DNA from: Calophaca sinica
Lineage: Eukaryota; Streptophyta; Magnoliopsida; Fabales; Fabaceae
NCBI GenBank assembly: GCA_037113605.1
Contig: CM073735.1
Location: 37,476,727 to 37,540,726, forward strand
DNA: 64,000 bases
Direction: 5' to 3'
Shown here: positions 25,696 to 37,875 of the stretch, piece by piece
How the letters are laid out: each line of letters begins with the position of its first letter
Position numbering within the stretch: position 1 is the stretch's first letter
Translations under genes and position numbers: made by a program
Notes under the pieces: model-generated
Told to the model about the DNA's origin: nothing
Database searches by the model: none
What the model saw: only the letters and a program-made list of their open reading frames with translations

Positions 25696-28184
25696 TATAG
25701 ATATAGATAATTTTGATTGGATAAGATTTAGATTAGGATTTACAAATTCAATTCCAAATGCAATTTCTAATTCTAATTCGAAATTTCCATTTATAAAGGG
25801 TTGATTTTTATATTAGGAATGTATAATTCTTGAATTAACGATATTAATATCATAATATTATTTATTACAAATTAGGCAACAAACCACATGTTTGACTTTT
25901 TGTTTTCAATTTTTTACAGTATATTAGAAAACTAAATCGTTGATGAAGTAACCATTTGATACATATCAATTTTTGAGTACAGCGGTTATAATTATATTCT
26001 TTTTTTTCCTTTTATTATAGAATGCTTATACATGTTTTTCACAATGAAAAGCATTTTTTGATCCTATTAATGAAGTTTTTTTGTACACCCTTTGCTTTAG
26101 TGTAATTTTAATTGTACACCTTTAATATTTATTACTAAAGAGACAATTTGGTTGGATATGATTTATGGCATTAGTTAACACAATATCATTTTTTTGCATA
26201 TTATACATTTTGGAAATATAAAAGGAAATAATAGAGGTCCCAATATCAAACATTAATAGCGATTCCAATGTATCATTTGTTTAGTTTTAGTATCAAGAAG
26301 TCACACTGCATGACACCAAAACATAGGAAAACAGAAGACAGATAATGGAAGTGTCCAAAGCAACCATGTCGATAACAAAAACATAAAAAAAAATAATCGG
26401 AACACTTGTCCAAAATAACTCATAATATCATAGCTACTTAGAAATAATACGACTCTATTTGAAATCGCTACAACTTAACATCAGCTACTCCTTTTCGATC
26501 TTAACCTCCTTCAGCAAGACAGGGACAGATCCAGTTTCACTAACAAAAGGGCATGGCCTCTTCATCAATGGGCTCTCTTGAGCGTCGTTGGATAAATCAA
26601 CGACAATCACATTAGTGTCATTAGTGTTGTTGTTAACAACACAAGTAGCTGACACAGAGAATTTTTCCATCAAGTCCTGAAAAACAAAGTGTTATCGATG
26701 ATTAGTAGTCTCATTAGCAACCTAACGTGTAAACAATATAAAGGTTAATTGAATACCTGTGCAACATCAACAGTTTCTTGTGCATCCTCACCATCCTTTG
26801 AAGTTTGGCCCTCTTCACAAACATGGTTAACACCCTACAAAAAATGATGAAGAATATATAGTCAGACACATTAATATTTTAAAAATTACCTTTCAATGAG
26901 TAGTGGAAAAATTACTTCTTTAGTTATCTCATACATCAAGATGCAACCTTTTCTGTTTTCTCCTCGCAATCGAAAGTATTGGGGTGTACCCATCGCCATA
27001 GTTTTCACAAAAGAATCAAACATCATTATTTCGTCAAAAAAAAAAATGAGAGAAACAATAGCACCAAAAAAAAAAAGAAATAGAAATACCCACAAGAAGA
27101 TAGAGAATCATACACACAAAAGGCTTCGTGCGACCTTCACAGATTCTGGTTTGGTTTCCTCGAAAATGTCAATTGTGGAATGAAATGGAGCATTAGAGAA
27201 ATTAAATCGTGAGGGAGAGGAGCTATGAAATAAAATAACATCAGATAAGGGAAATATATAAGAGCAAGCAATACGTGCGAGAGAGAGAAGGAATGAAAGA
27301 AATTAAAACCTTTCATCGGGTAATTGAAAATATAGAGAGGGTAGATGAAAATTTAAATTTAAAAAAATGCTCTCCAATAAAATGCATTAATAGCTGGCAA
27401 GTGAGGGAATCGCTCCAATAATAAATTGATGGATTTAAAATTCAAAATCGAATTTGTTATTATTTCTAAAAAGTTAATATTGTTTCATTTTAATTTATTT
27501 ATAATTAAATATAGTATATCATAATTTATTTAGCATTAGAATTTAAAAAAATTATATTTTATTATAGATGCTTATATTGATTGATTTGAACTGATTTTTT
27601 ACAAAAACAAATAATAATATTATTTTGCATCAATTTTTGAATTCAATTTAATTTATCAAAAATGTTGAAAAATACACTTTGATTCTATTTCTTTTTCGAA
27701 TCAATTTCTGAATTCAATGTAATATATCAAAATATTTCATTATTATATTTTTTTCCCTATAAATTAGGTATTAGAACATATAGATTTCGATTTTAAAAAA
27801 TGTAACTACAAATTATACAATCTAATACACGTTTTTTTTAATATTATATAAAAATTATTGATTATATGAATTTGGTGTGACTCATGAAATTGATTTCGTT
27901 GGTTCTGGCACCTTATTTCATTCATTTTTTATAGGACTTTCCTCTATTTCGAATCTTTGTCTTTATTTATTAATAATGTGTATTTAATGTTGGTTTGACC
28001 AAAATAATTTGGATTGCTTTGTGTTAGTCTTTGTGTGCTGAAGTGGAGCGCCACATAATACCTGTTTTGGATGGAGATCTTGATAGAATGCCATATGGAG
28101 CTGATGTGTATTTGTAAACGTCTCCTGAGGATGACATTTGTAACTTTACATTTTGAAAACATTATTGATTGTATATTATATAGA
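25696..28184 (-). mobile_element. Second Helitron, 5' portion, carrying an RPA-like tail
   Basis: The 5' end A|TCTATATAATATACAATCA lies at 28184 on the minus strand. It matches the 25695 end through about 50 bp (AATGTTTT, AAATG, AAAGT, ACAAATG). A separate 3' end was not found before 25696. Either it is lost or the two elements share the 3' end at 20222. The gene tail at 26485-26834 fits the RPA-type genes that plant Helitrons carry. Confidence 0.5.
26485..26834 (-). pseudogene. C-terminal exons of an RPA70-like (OB-fold) Helitron protein
   Basis: Exons 26834-26757 (26 codons) and 26676-26485 join in phase, with AG acceptors and a GT donor. They encode a region with EEGQTSKDGEDAQETVDVAQ and a tail ending LLKEVKIEKE before the stop. 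An acidic/serine-rich linker and a VKIEK-type tail are familiar from RPA1-like genes amplified by plant Helitrons. Possible upstream exons (near 26915-27060, YFRLRGENRKGCILMYEITK) are less certain. No zinc ribbon or complete OB fold remains. It is adjacent to the Helitron 5' end at 28184. Confidence 0.45.
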
Positions 28185-28387
28185 TTTCTTTTCTCCTTTT
28201 TATTTAAAATTAAGTAAAGAGAGAAAAAGGAAGAAGATAAATTCTTGAAAACAAAAAAAAATACAGCAAAATAAGGAAAAAAATAAAAATTACATCAAAA
28301 TGAAAAAAATATGCTACGTGCATCAGCAAGAATAAATGAAAATGACAGTTAAAAGTGATAACAAAATTTGAAATTAACATAGAAAGC
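28185..28387. other. Spacer between the Helitron end and the LINE fragment
   Basis: A- and T-rich sequence with no gene. Confidence 0.4.
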
Positions 28388-29965
28388 ATGATTAAGAAAT
28401 TTTGGTGGGGTAGCAAACATGGGGAAATAGCAGTGGAGGTTTGGGTTTTAGAAGTTTTGGAGCCTTTAATTTAGCTCTTTTGGCTAAGCAAGGTTGGCAC
28501 ATTTTATCTGATCCTGATTCTCTTCTCTCTCGGTGTCTTAAAGCTCGGTATTTTCCTAGTGGAGATTTGTTAAAATCAAATTTGGGATATTTACCGAGTT
28601 ATACTTGGAGAAGTATTCATAAGGCTCTTTGGGTTATCAAACGTGGTTGTATGTGGACCGTTGGAAAAGACCACTTAATTGATATATGGAATGATAATTG
28701 GCTTCCTCTCCAAAATAGATACAAAATTTGGTCTCCCAAGCCATCTAATGTTCAAATTTCCAAGTCTCTGAGTTGATTTTGCAAGATGAGGCTAGATGGA
28801 ATGAGCACCTCATAAATGAATTATTTTTGCCCTTTGAAGCCATGCAAATTTTCAAAATTCCTATTCCTTTTACCATGCAACTTGACAAACTTGCTTGGGG
28901 TCCTCTGAAATGTGGTTATTTATCTGCAAGAAGTGCATATCACTGTATTAAACAATGGGAGGCTGCAGAAAATTCACAATCTTGAAGTTGGGATAATGAT
29001 TCTCAACTATATGGAAGAAATTATGGCGACAAAGAACCATTCCAAAGCATGTTCACCTTGCTTGGCGCATCCTTCGTAATGGCATTGCCAGCAGGATGAA
29101 TCTGATTGCTAAAGGTATGCATCTTTCCCCTCTATGTCCGCAATGCAATTCTGGTTGTGAAGATATTGATCACATTTTTGGTAAGTGCACATGCGCTAGA
29201 CAAGCATGGTTTATGTCACCCTTGGGAATTAATTTTGATCAACAGCAAATAGCTTTTATAAATTGGTTGGAACTTGGAACATATAATTTTGACAGCTCCT
29301 TCAGATGTCATTTGTCAAGTATTATCTTTGTGTTTTGTGATTTGGAATGCTCGAAATAAGCATGTTTTTTAAAGGAAATTTATTCAGCCAGTTAATATTG
29401 CTAACAAGGCTTGGAAGAATATTGTTGAATACACTATGTTGCAATGTGCAGAACATTCCTGGGCAGTCAGTAACACAGGTTACCATGCGATGGACTCCTC
29501 CTCCAAGGATGTGGTACAAGATCAATGTGGATGTTGCTGGTTTTTGGGATGGGGCATGGGGGTATTAGTGTTGTGGTTCGTGATGATTTCGGTGCTCTAT
29601 TTGCGGCCGCTACTTGGAAAATTTGAATACTTTCGGAAGCAGATTTGGCTGAATGTTTGGGAATGAGACTTGCTCTTTCTTTTGCTCTTGACCTGGGATT
29701 CTTCAACTTGTATGAAGAAACGGAGTCTCTGAATGTAGTACAAGCCATGGTGTCTTCTACTCAATTGAATACTCATTTTGGAATGACTATAGCTGATTGT
29801 AAAAACATCTCTTCCCTTTTTCAAAATTTCAATGTTTGTCATGTTAAGAGTGATGCTAATCAAGTAGCTCATAGGCTATCAAAATTTGCTTTGTCTGCTA
29901 GTGATGTTATTTGGATAGAAGAGACTCCTCATTGTATTGTTGCTGCTTTAGCCTCTGATTTGTGA
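28388..29965 (+). pseudogene. LINE (L1-type) ORF2 3' fragment, copy A
   Basis: Frames in series give IKKFWWGSKHGE, GFRSFGAFNLALLAKQGWHI and CLKARYFPSGDLLKSNLGY (end of the reverse transcriptase and connection). Next comes a zf-RVT zinc-finger block (LCPQCNSGCEDIDHIFGKC, 29096-29359), then RNase H-like sequence (TPPPRMWYKINVDVAGFWDG; AECLGMRLALSFALDLGFF; HVKSDANQVAHRLSKFALS). Stops at about 28774 and 28983 and frameshifts break it. The upstream endonuclease and RT core are absent. It is the core of the duplicated unit. Confidence 0.85.
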
Positions 29966-30029
29966 GGTTTTAATGAAGCTTTTCCCAATCAAAAAAATTG
30001 AAATTAACAATACAAAATAAATCCAATAA

Positions 30030-30084
<55 letters not shown>

Positions 30085-31108
30085 GAGGAGATAGAGTAAT
30101 CCGGTTTTGAGTATGGTATGGCACCGAATTACCTTCTTGAGTGTTGCTTGCGTTTTTCCATTTTGGTGAAGGTAACACAGTTTTGCTTTTTGCAGACACT
30201 ATTGCCTCATACATATCGTACTATTTGTCTCCAAAATCTTCTTGCAGGCTGGCTACTCCTCTTTAATTAATTGGGGTACCAAACTACCAATAGCAGCTGT
30301 ATGGTAGTACCAATAATTTGTCATTACTCGAAGACTCAATGCCACATATATGCACTTCGGATTTGTATTTCATCAATAGTAATACTAATAAGAAGTTTCT
30401 CAACATTGTGAGAGGCTGCTGGGGAAAGAAGATACTACAGAGAAAGCAAGGAAGAAGAAGAAGAAGAAGAAGAAGAAGAAGAAGGAAACAAGTAGTAGAC
30501 GAGAAGCTGAACCTTGAGTTGAGGGAGCCACTCCTTGCAGATTCTGTCGGTAAATTTCTGATCTCAACTTGACTAGATAGAAATGCTGTGTTGCATCACT
30601 GAATCAAATACTGAGGTTGAAAATATGACACGAAGAGATGTTTGTTCTGAAAATATGCACACATAGTAACACACAAAAAAATAAAAAAAATAAAGTGATT
30701 CCGGTTCTCCTTTCCGTGTCGCATAACCTTGATACACACACCTTTGTAAATCGAAAATACAGGGGGAGGGGTGGTGCACCGTGCAACATATCATTTTGTA
30801 AGTTAATTTTTAAGATGATATAGCCTCTCGGCTCAAATAAAAAAGAGCAGCTTACAGGATTTTTAGATTGACGTTTAAGAGCTTTCAACTCTTGTTTGAG
30901 GCTTCTGTTAAAATAAAAAAAAAAAAAAACTCTTGTTTGAGGCTTCCAAAATGATTTTTTAGGGGGGGGGGGGAAAACATGTTTAGTTGTTTATAATTAA
31001 ACGTGATTTTATTTTTAAAAAGTACACATTAGAGTAAAATTTTTATCATAAATTTACTTTCGAAATAAATTCTTTAAACAAATGAAAAAAAAATTAAGAG
31101 TAAAATGA
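29966..31108. other. Non-LINE part of unit A
   Basis: Holds (AAT)n, a stretch with a frame at 30318-30572 whose middle is only (GAA)n-encoded Arg, and a final AT-rich part. A splice-like TTTTTTGCAGACACT near 30190 and a tail LNLELREPLLADSVGKF could be relics of a host exon, but I do not recognise it. Confidence 0.4.
30031..30081. repeat. (AAT)n microsatellite, unit A
   Basis: About 17 units. The paralogous array in unit B (37812-37873) is about 10 bases longer. Confidence 0.9.
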
Positions 31109-32169
31109 TTTTGGTGGGGTAGCAAACATGGGGAAATAGCAGTGGAGGTTTGGGTTTTAGAAGTTTTGGAGCCTTTAATTTAGCTCTTTTGGCTAAGCAA
31201 GGTTGGCACATTTTATCTGATCCTCCTGATTCTCTTCTCTCTCGGTGTCTTAAAGCTCGGTATTTTCCTAGTGGAGATTTGTTAAAATCAAATTTGGGAT
31301 ATTTACCGAGTTATACTTGGAGAAGTATTCATAAGGCTCTTTGGGTTATCAAACGTGGTTGTATGTGGACCGTTGGAAGAGACCACTTAATTGATATATG
31401 GAATGATAATTGGCTTCCTCTCCAAAATAGATACAAAATTTGGTCTCCCAAGCCATCTAATGTTCAAATTTCCAAGTCTCTGAGTTGATTTTGCAAGATG
31501 AGGCTAGATGGAATGAGCACCTCATAAATGAATTATTTTTGCCCTTTGAAGCCATGCAAATTTTCAAAATTCCTATTCCTTTTACCATGCAACTTGACAA
31601 ACTTGCTTGGGGTCCTCTGAAATGTGGTTATTTATCTGCAAGAAGTGCATATCACTGTATTAAACAATGGGAGGCTGCGGAAAATTCACAATCTTGAAGT
31701 TGGGATAATGATTCTCAACTATATGGAAGAAATTATGGCGACAAAGAACCATTCCAAAGCATGTTCACCTTGCTTGGCGCATCCTTCGTAATGGCATTGC
31801 CAGCAGGATGAATCTGATTGCCAAAGGTATGCATCTTTCCCCTCTATGTCCGCAATGCAATTCTGGTTGTGAAGATATTGATCACATTTTTGGTAAGTGC
31901 ACATGCGCTAGACAAGCATGGTTTATGTCACCCTTGGGAATTAATTTTGATCAACAGCAAATAGCTTTTATAAATTGGTTGGAACTTGGAACATATAATT
32001 TTGACAGCTCCTTCAGATGTCATTTGTCAAGTATTATCTTTGTGTTTTGTGATTTGGAATGCTCGAAATAAGCATGTTTTTTAAAGGAAATTTATTCAGC
32101 CAGTTAATATTGCTAACAAGGCTTGGAAGAATATTGTTGAATACACTATGTTGCAATTTGCAGAACATT
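31109..32169 (+). pseudogene. LINE ORF2 fragment, copy B, left part
   Basis: Same RT-end and zf-RVT blocks as copy A, with the same stops (at about 31486 and 31695). It is cut by the Copia insertion at ACATT. The right part, with the RNase H-like block, continues at 37276-37745 with a deletion that removes the end of the domain. Confidence 0.85.
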
Positions 32170-32325
32170 TATCAATATTTAATTACTGAAATGTTAGTTA
32201 GTTAGTTAACTAGAAATTAGTTACAGTTAGTAAGTTAGTTATTCAGTTAGAGTGCTGATGATGTTTGTATAAATACTTTTCTCCATTAATGCAAATAAAC
32301 CTTTTGCCATTTACACATTGTAATA
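32170..32325 (+). repeat. 5' LTR of the TA...TA Copia element
   Basis: 156 bp. Contains a TATAAATAC-like promoter box (TGTATAAATA) near its 3' third, and ATTAATGCAAATAAA as a possible polyadenylation signal region. Confidence 0.95.
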
Positions 32326-32688
32326 TGGTATCAGATGAATTCTTCCGCTTAAACTTTCTCTGAGAATTCTCTGGAATTCTCAGATTCTGCATTCCTCTTC
32401 TTCGTGATTTTGCATCACGATTTTCTTTGCGTTTCTGCATTTTCTCTCTTCTCTTTCCATTTCGTCTCCTTTCTTTGAGTTTCTGCACTTTCTGCGATTC
32501 TTCGCGTTCTCTGAAATCCTGCATTTTGTGACTCTTGAGATTTTTGCATTTTCGTGATTCTTCTTCACGATTCTGTGCGTTTTGTGATTTTTTTGACTTC
32601 TGCATTCTTGCGATCTCTGTTCGTCATTCCTCGCATCATCTTCTTCATTGCTGCGATTTCAATTTCTTACTCATCCGAAACCCTAACT

Positions 32689-35600
32689 ATGTCGGATGCT
32701 TCTCCCGTTGTTGTTGAGACTACTCCTAAATCTTCACAATCTCAGGTCACTGCTCCTGATCCTATGGATATATACTACATTCATCCGAACGAGAATCCCT
32801 CTCTCGTTCTTGTTTCTCCCTCTCTGGATCCTTCCAACTATCATGGTTGGGCGCGTGCTATGTCCAATGCGCTTCAAATGAAGAATAAATTTGATTTTGT
32901 TGATGGCTCAGTGAAGAAACCTCCTATCACCGATCCTAAATTCAAGTCTTGGAAGCGATGCAATACTCTGGTTCTTTCCTGGTTACATCACTCGATGAGT
33001 TCTGAAATTGCAACTAGTGTTATTTGGCTTGACACGGCATATCAGGTATGGCAGGAATTGCGCAATCGTTTTTCTCAGGGTGATTTTGTGCGCATATCTC
33101 AATTGCATGCTGAGTTGTATTCTCTTAAACAAGGTGATTTGTCTGTAACTGGTTATTTCACCAAATTGAAGATTATCTGGGATGAGTTATGTAATTTTCG
33201 CACCATTCCTTCCTGCACTTCGTCTGACTCTGGTTGCTGCAATGTTAATACACTGGTTCAGCAATATAGGGACAATGACTGTGTTCTTTGTTTTCTACAA
33301 GGACTAAATGATAACTACTCTGCAGTTCGATCTCAGATTTTACTTCTCGAGCCATTACCTCCTTTATCTAAGGTGTACTCTATGGTCATTCAACAGGAGC
33401 GACAATTACAAACGCCTCTACTTCCTACTCCAATCGCATTGTTGCCTCGCCTCTGCTACTACATTGGCTATACGCCTCTACCACTCCAATTCCTCAAGGC
33501 AAGCCACACTCCAATTTCAGAACTTTAATCGTAAATCGGGATCTCGGAGACAATGTTCCCACCGTGGTAGACTTAATCACACTGCGTGGAAACTTGTTTC
33601 CTCAAACATGGATTTCCACCAGGATTCAAGTCTAAGAAATCAATCAATATGGCTCACACTGCAGAGGCTAATTCTGTTCCTATAGCTGCTTCTTCACCTA
33701 CGGCAATTTCCATTCCTGGTTTTACTCATGAGCAAGTTCAAGGTCTCATGACTCTGCTTTCTACTGCATCAGTTAATGCCACGGCTTCTCCCTCACCTGC
33801 TTCTGCCAATTTAGTCAGCAGCCACCATGTTTCTTCCATTTCCACATCAGGTATTTCCTCAACACCCTGGATCATAGATTCAGGGGCGACAGATCATATT
33901 TCTTCTTCCTTAGAATTTTTCACCACCTATAGAACTGTCCCACCTATTCCTGTATCTCTCCCTAATGGCCAACATTCCATTGCAAATATTAGGGGCACTG
34001 TTTTTCTTACTGACACAATCACTTTGTTTGATGTCTTGTATATCCCTAATTTTGCTTTCAACTTGATTTCTGTTACCAAGCTTACCAATGACTCTTCTTG
34101 TTTTCTTTCTTATTTTCATGACCATTGCCTTATACAGGAAATGATTTCTTTGAGGATGATTGGCAAAGCTAAGGTTGTCCATGGACTATATGAAGTGATA
34201 CTCCCTAACTCAAAACCTCTCAGTTTTAGTGATTCTCATTCTGCAAATAATACTTGTATAAACATTTCTTCTTCTGATGTATGGCATTACAGATTGGGAC
34301 ATCCCTCTCTGCAATGTTATCAAATTTTACATAAGAATTCTGTTGTTTCTTCTGCTTCTTTTTCTGCATGTGACACTTGTCATTTTGCAAAACAAAAGAG
34401 ACTTTCTTTTCCTAATAGTGTTTCCATTTCTGTTTCTGTTTTTGATCTCATACATGTAGACATTTGGGGTCCTTTTGAGACTCCTTCCATCACTGGTCAT
34501 AGATTTTTTCTCACTATTGTAGATGATAAATCTAGGTTCACTTGGATTCTAAGTTAATGAAATCAAAGTCCAAACTAGACCTCTTTAATTCAGTTTGTTA
34601 ATCTTGTTGAAACTCGCTTTTCTTCCAAAATTAAGGCTATTAGATCCGATAATGGTCAAGAGTTCTTGTTTCATTCCTTCAACCAAAGTAAAGGTATGAT
34701 TCATCAACTCTCATGTGTTGAAACTCCACAACAAAATGGGGTAGTTGAAAGGAAACACCAACACATTTTAAATGTGTCTAGAGCTTTAATGTTTCAAGCT
34801 CACCTTCCCATTTCTTTTGGTCATATGTCGCTTTCCCATGTCGTACATCTTATCAATCTTTTACCTTCTTCAAAACTTCAAAACAACTCTCCTCATTACA
34901 TTCTTTATAACCAGCCACCTGATTTTTCTCTTCTTAGAGTTTTTGGAGCATTATGCTATGCATCCACTCTCACCGCCCATAGAAAGAAATTCACCCTCGA
35001 GCAAGAAAGTGCATATATTTGGGCCACAAACCTGGGTCAATGGCTTTATTCTTTTTGACCTCGGTTCTAGGGAAATTTTTCTGTCTAGACATGTCATTTT
35101 CTATGAAACTATATTTCCTTTTTCATCACCTTCCAACTCTATCGCCTTTGATTCTCCTCCTGCAGAATTTCCCATTTGTCTTCCCAAGCTTAATTCTTCT
35201 GTGATTTGACTCCCATTTCTCATAATTCTTCTACCATCAATCCTCTATTTCCCATAATTCTTGTAATACCTGCTTACGCTCCCACAAACAGCTCTTCCAT
35301 TTTTCCCAATCTGCGAGAATTGGTTTTCGTGAGGACATAATTCTGCAGAATCAGTTTACGATGCAGACAAAATTCTGCAGCTCCTATTCTCCCGATTCGA
35401 GCTTCCACTAGAATCACACATCCTCCCAATTATCTCAAGGATTATCATTGCAATATAGTTCATGCTCAACAAAGAAATGCCAAGTCAATCTTCAGGTATT
35501 TCATTTCCTCTTTCTGATTCTTTATCACTTCATCATTTGTCACCTTCTTTCAAAGCCTTTTCTTTAGCTATTTCTAGCATTCCCGAACCTAAATCCTATA

Positions 35601-37107
35601 AGCAGGTTGCAAACTATGCTTGTTGGAAGCAGGCCATGGACCAAGAAATAGCTGCTCTTGAGTTAAATCATACATGGATACTTACTGATTTACCCACTGG
35701 CAAGCATCCAATTGGATGCAAATGGGTTTACAAGGTGAAATATAAATCCGATGGCAGCATTGAAAGGTATAAAGCTCGCCTATTTGCCAAAGGTTATACT
35801 CAAAAAGAGGGCATTGATTACTTCGACACTTTTTCTCCCGTTGTTAAACTCACCATCAGGCGGTTAGTTCTTGCTCTTGCAAACGCCAAACAAAGGGCAT
35901 TTACATCAATTGGACGTCAACAACGCTTTTCTCCATGGAGATTTACATGAGGAAGTGTACATGACTGCTCCTCAGGTTTTAAGACTTCCAAACCAAACCA
36001 AGTTTGCAAGCTTGTTAAGTCACTTTATGGTCTTAAGCAAGCAAGCCGTCAATGGAATTCTAAACTTACTCATGCCCTCTTGCAACTTGGATACACTCAA
36101 TCAAAAATCGACTATTCATTGTTTGTCAAAAATTCGATTCTCACATAACCATTTTGCTTGTATATGTGGATGATATAGTCCTCACTGGGAATGATTTTGA
36201 TGAAATTTCTCATGTCAAGTCTCAATTGGATCATCAATTTCGCATCAAGGATCTTGGTTCTCTAAAATATTTTCTTGGCCTTGAGGTTGCTAGATCCAAT
36301 CAAGGCATAATCCTATCTCAGCGAAAATATGCTCTGGAACTTTTAGATGATGCTGGACTTTTGGCTTGTAAGCCTGCCTCGACACCTATGATTGCTAATC
36401 TCAAGCTTTCTGCTTCTGATGGTGATCCACATTCAGATCCTTCTTCATACCGCAGGCTCATAGGCCGATTGATTTACTTGACAAACACCCGACCTGATCT
36501 GGCTTATGCAGTAAATCGTCTCAGCCAGTTTGTTTCATCACCTACCTCTGCACATCAAGATGCTGCAAATCGGATTCTGCAGTACATTAAATCCTGCCCA
36601 GGCAAGGGTTTGTTCTTTTCCTCTACTTCGACTCTCAAGCTATCTGCTTTTAGCGATTCCGATTGGGCTGCTTGCCCAGATTCTCGAAGATCCGTCACTG
36701 GTTACTCCCCTTTTCTTGGTTCTTCTTTGATTTCTAAGCAAGCAACTGTTTCTCGCTCAAGTTCTGAAGCTGAATATAGGGCACTTGCTTCTACTACATG
36801 TGAGGTGCAATGGCTCTTGTTTCTTCTTCATGATTTGGGTTTTGATCCTGCAAAACTGGTTCCTATTTATTGTGACAGCAAAAGCGCTATTGCCATTGCT
36901 CAGAACCCCACTTTTCATGAGCGCACGAAACACATAGAGATCGACTGCCATCTAGTTCGTGATAAATTTCAGGCTGGGATTATTCAGTTGTTCCCGGTTT
37001 CTTCAGCAAATCAGCTTGCTGACATATATACCAAACCATTACTTCCATCTGTTTTTCATTTCTTGGTATCCAAACTGAGTATGATGGATATATATAGCTC
37101 AGTTTGA
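32689..37107 (+). pseudogene. Copia Gag-Pol, frameshifted
   Basis: Gag starts at ATG 32689 (MSDASPVVVETTPKS) with the UBN2-type block NENPSLVLVSPSLDPSNYHG and is open to about 33415. The zinc knuckle near 33560 has lost a Cys and shifts frame. The protease motif DSGATDH lies near 33880, the GAG-preintegrase block WHYRLGHPS near 34280, and integrase HVDIWGPF and TPQQNGVVERKHQH at about 34450 and 34730. RT residues include WVYKVKYKSDGSIERYKARL (about 35725) and LVYVDDIVLTGND (36157). RNase H is near 36640-36990 (SDSDWA; SSSEAEYRAL; YCDSKSAIAIAQNPTFHERT). Frame breaks occur near 33415, 33590, 34550, 34990, 35200, 35900 and 36150. It cannot make a functional polyprotein. Confidence 0.9.
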
Positions 37108-37114
37108 GGGGGGC

Positions 37115-37270
37115 TATCAATATTTAATTACTGAAATGTTAGTTAGTTAGTTAACTAGAAATTAGTTACAGTTAGTAAGTTAGTTATTCAGTTAGAGTGC
37201 TGATGATGTTTGTATAAATACTTTTCTCCATTAATGCAAATAAACCTTTTGCCATTTACACATTGTAATA
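37115..37270 (+). repeat. 3' LTR of the TA...TA Copia element
   Basis: Appears identical to 32170-32325 over 156 bp. Confidence 0.95.
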
Positions 37271-37275
37271 ACATT

Positions 37276-37745
37276 CCTGGGCAGTCAGTAACACAGGTTA
37301 CCATGCGATGGACTCCTCCTCCAAGGATGTGGTACAAGATCAATGTGGATGTTGCTGGTTTTTGGGATGGGGCATGGGGGTATTAGTGTTGTGGTTCGTG
37401 ATGATTTCGGTGCTCTATTTGCGGCCGCTACTTGGAAAATTTGAATACTTTCGGATGCAGATTTGGCTGAATGTTTGGGAATGAGACTTGCTCTTTCTTT
37501 TGCTCTTGACCTGGGATTCTTCAACTTGTATGAAGAAACGGAGTCTCTGAATGTAGTACAAGCCATGGTGTCTTCTACTCAATTGAATACTCATTTTGGA
37601 ATGACTATAGGTGATTGTAAAAACATCTCTTCCCTTTTTCAAAATTTCAATGTTTGTCATGTTAAGAGTGATGCTAATCAAGTAGCTCATAGGCTATCAA
37701 AATTTACTTGTCTGCTAGTGTATTGCTGCTGCTTTAGCCTCTGAT
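37276..37745 (+). pseudogene. LINE RNase H-like fragment, copy B, right part
   Basis: Continues the LINE copy after the Copia insertion, from TTCCTGGGCAGTCAG-like sequence equal to 29455 onward. A deletion near 37706 relative to copy A changes the frame and shortens the C-terminus. Confidence 0.8.
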
Positions 37746-37810
37746 TTGTGAGGTTTTAATGAAGCTTTTCCCGATAAAAAAATTGAAATTAACAATACAA
37801 AATAAATCCA

Positions 37811-37811
<1 letters not shown>

Positions 37812-37873
<62 letters not shown>
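37812..37873. repeat. (AAT)n microsatellite, unit B
   Basis: About 20 units. Its length differs from the paralogous array in unit A. Confidence 0.9.

Positions 37874-37875
<2 letters not shown>

Larger units (their letters stand above)
28400..31108. repeat. Tandem duplication unit A (2.7 kb)
   Basis: The unit begins TTTTGGTGGGGTAGCAAAC and ends AAGAGTAAAATGA, where the next copy starts with the same TTTTGGTGGGG. The first ~1 kb of A and B differ by about four substitutions and one 3-base indel, so the duplication is young. The unit contains the LINE fragment, (AAT)n at 30031-30081, (GAA)n at 30451-30484 and about 1 kb of unrecognised sequence. Confidence 0.85.
32170..37270 (+). mobile_element. 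Copia LTR retrotransposon with TA...TA ends
   Basis: The two 156-bp LTRs appear identical. They begin TATCAATATT and end CATTGTAATA, so termini are TA...TA in place of TG...CA. The target duplication is ACATT (32165-32169 and 37271-37275), and unit A shows the empty site. The primer-binding site TGGTATCAGAT follows the 5' LTR directly (initiator-Met tRNA type). A purine tract GAGGGGGGC precedes the 3' LTR. The internal region is a broken Gag-Pol in Copia order (protease, integrase, RT, RNase H). Confidence 0.95.

Noticed and set aside
26896..27183. Plus-strand Lys-rich frame
   Set aside because: It overlaps the more plausible minus-strand RPA-like exon region and its C-terminus is poly-A encoded.
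28441..29965. Host gene with repeated RT-like exons
   Set aside because: Stops, frameshifts, LINE domain order and an identical second copy show a duplicated LINE fragment.
30318..30572. Arginine-run protein with LNLELREPLLADSVGKF
   Set aside because: Poly-Arg comes from a (GAA)n array read in one frame. The tail may be an exon relic but no gene model is supported.
32243..32605. Lys/Arg/Glu-rich minus-strand frame
   Set aside because: It is the complement of the CT-rich Copia leader, with a low-complexity composition.
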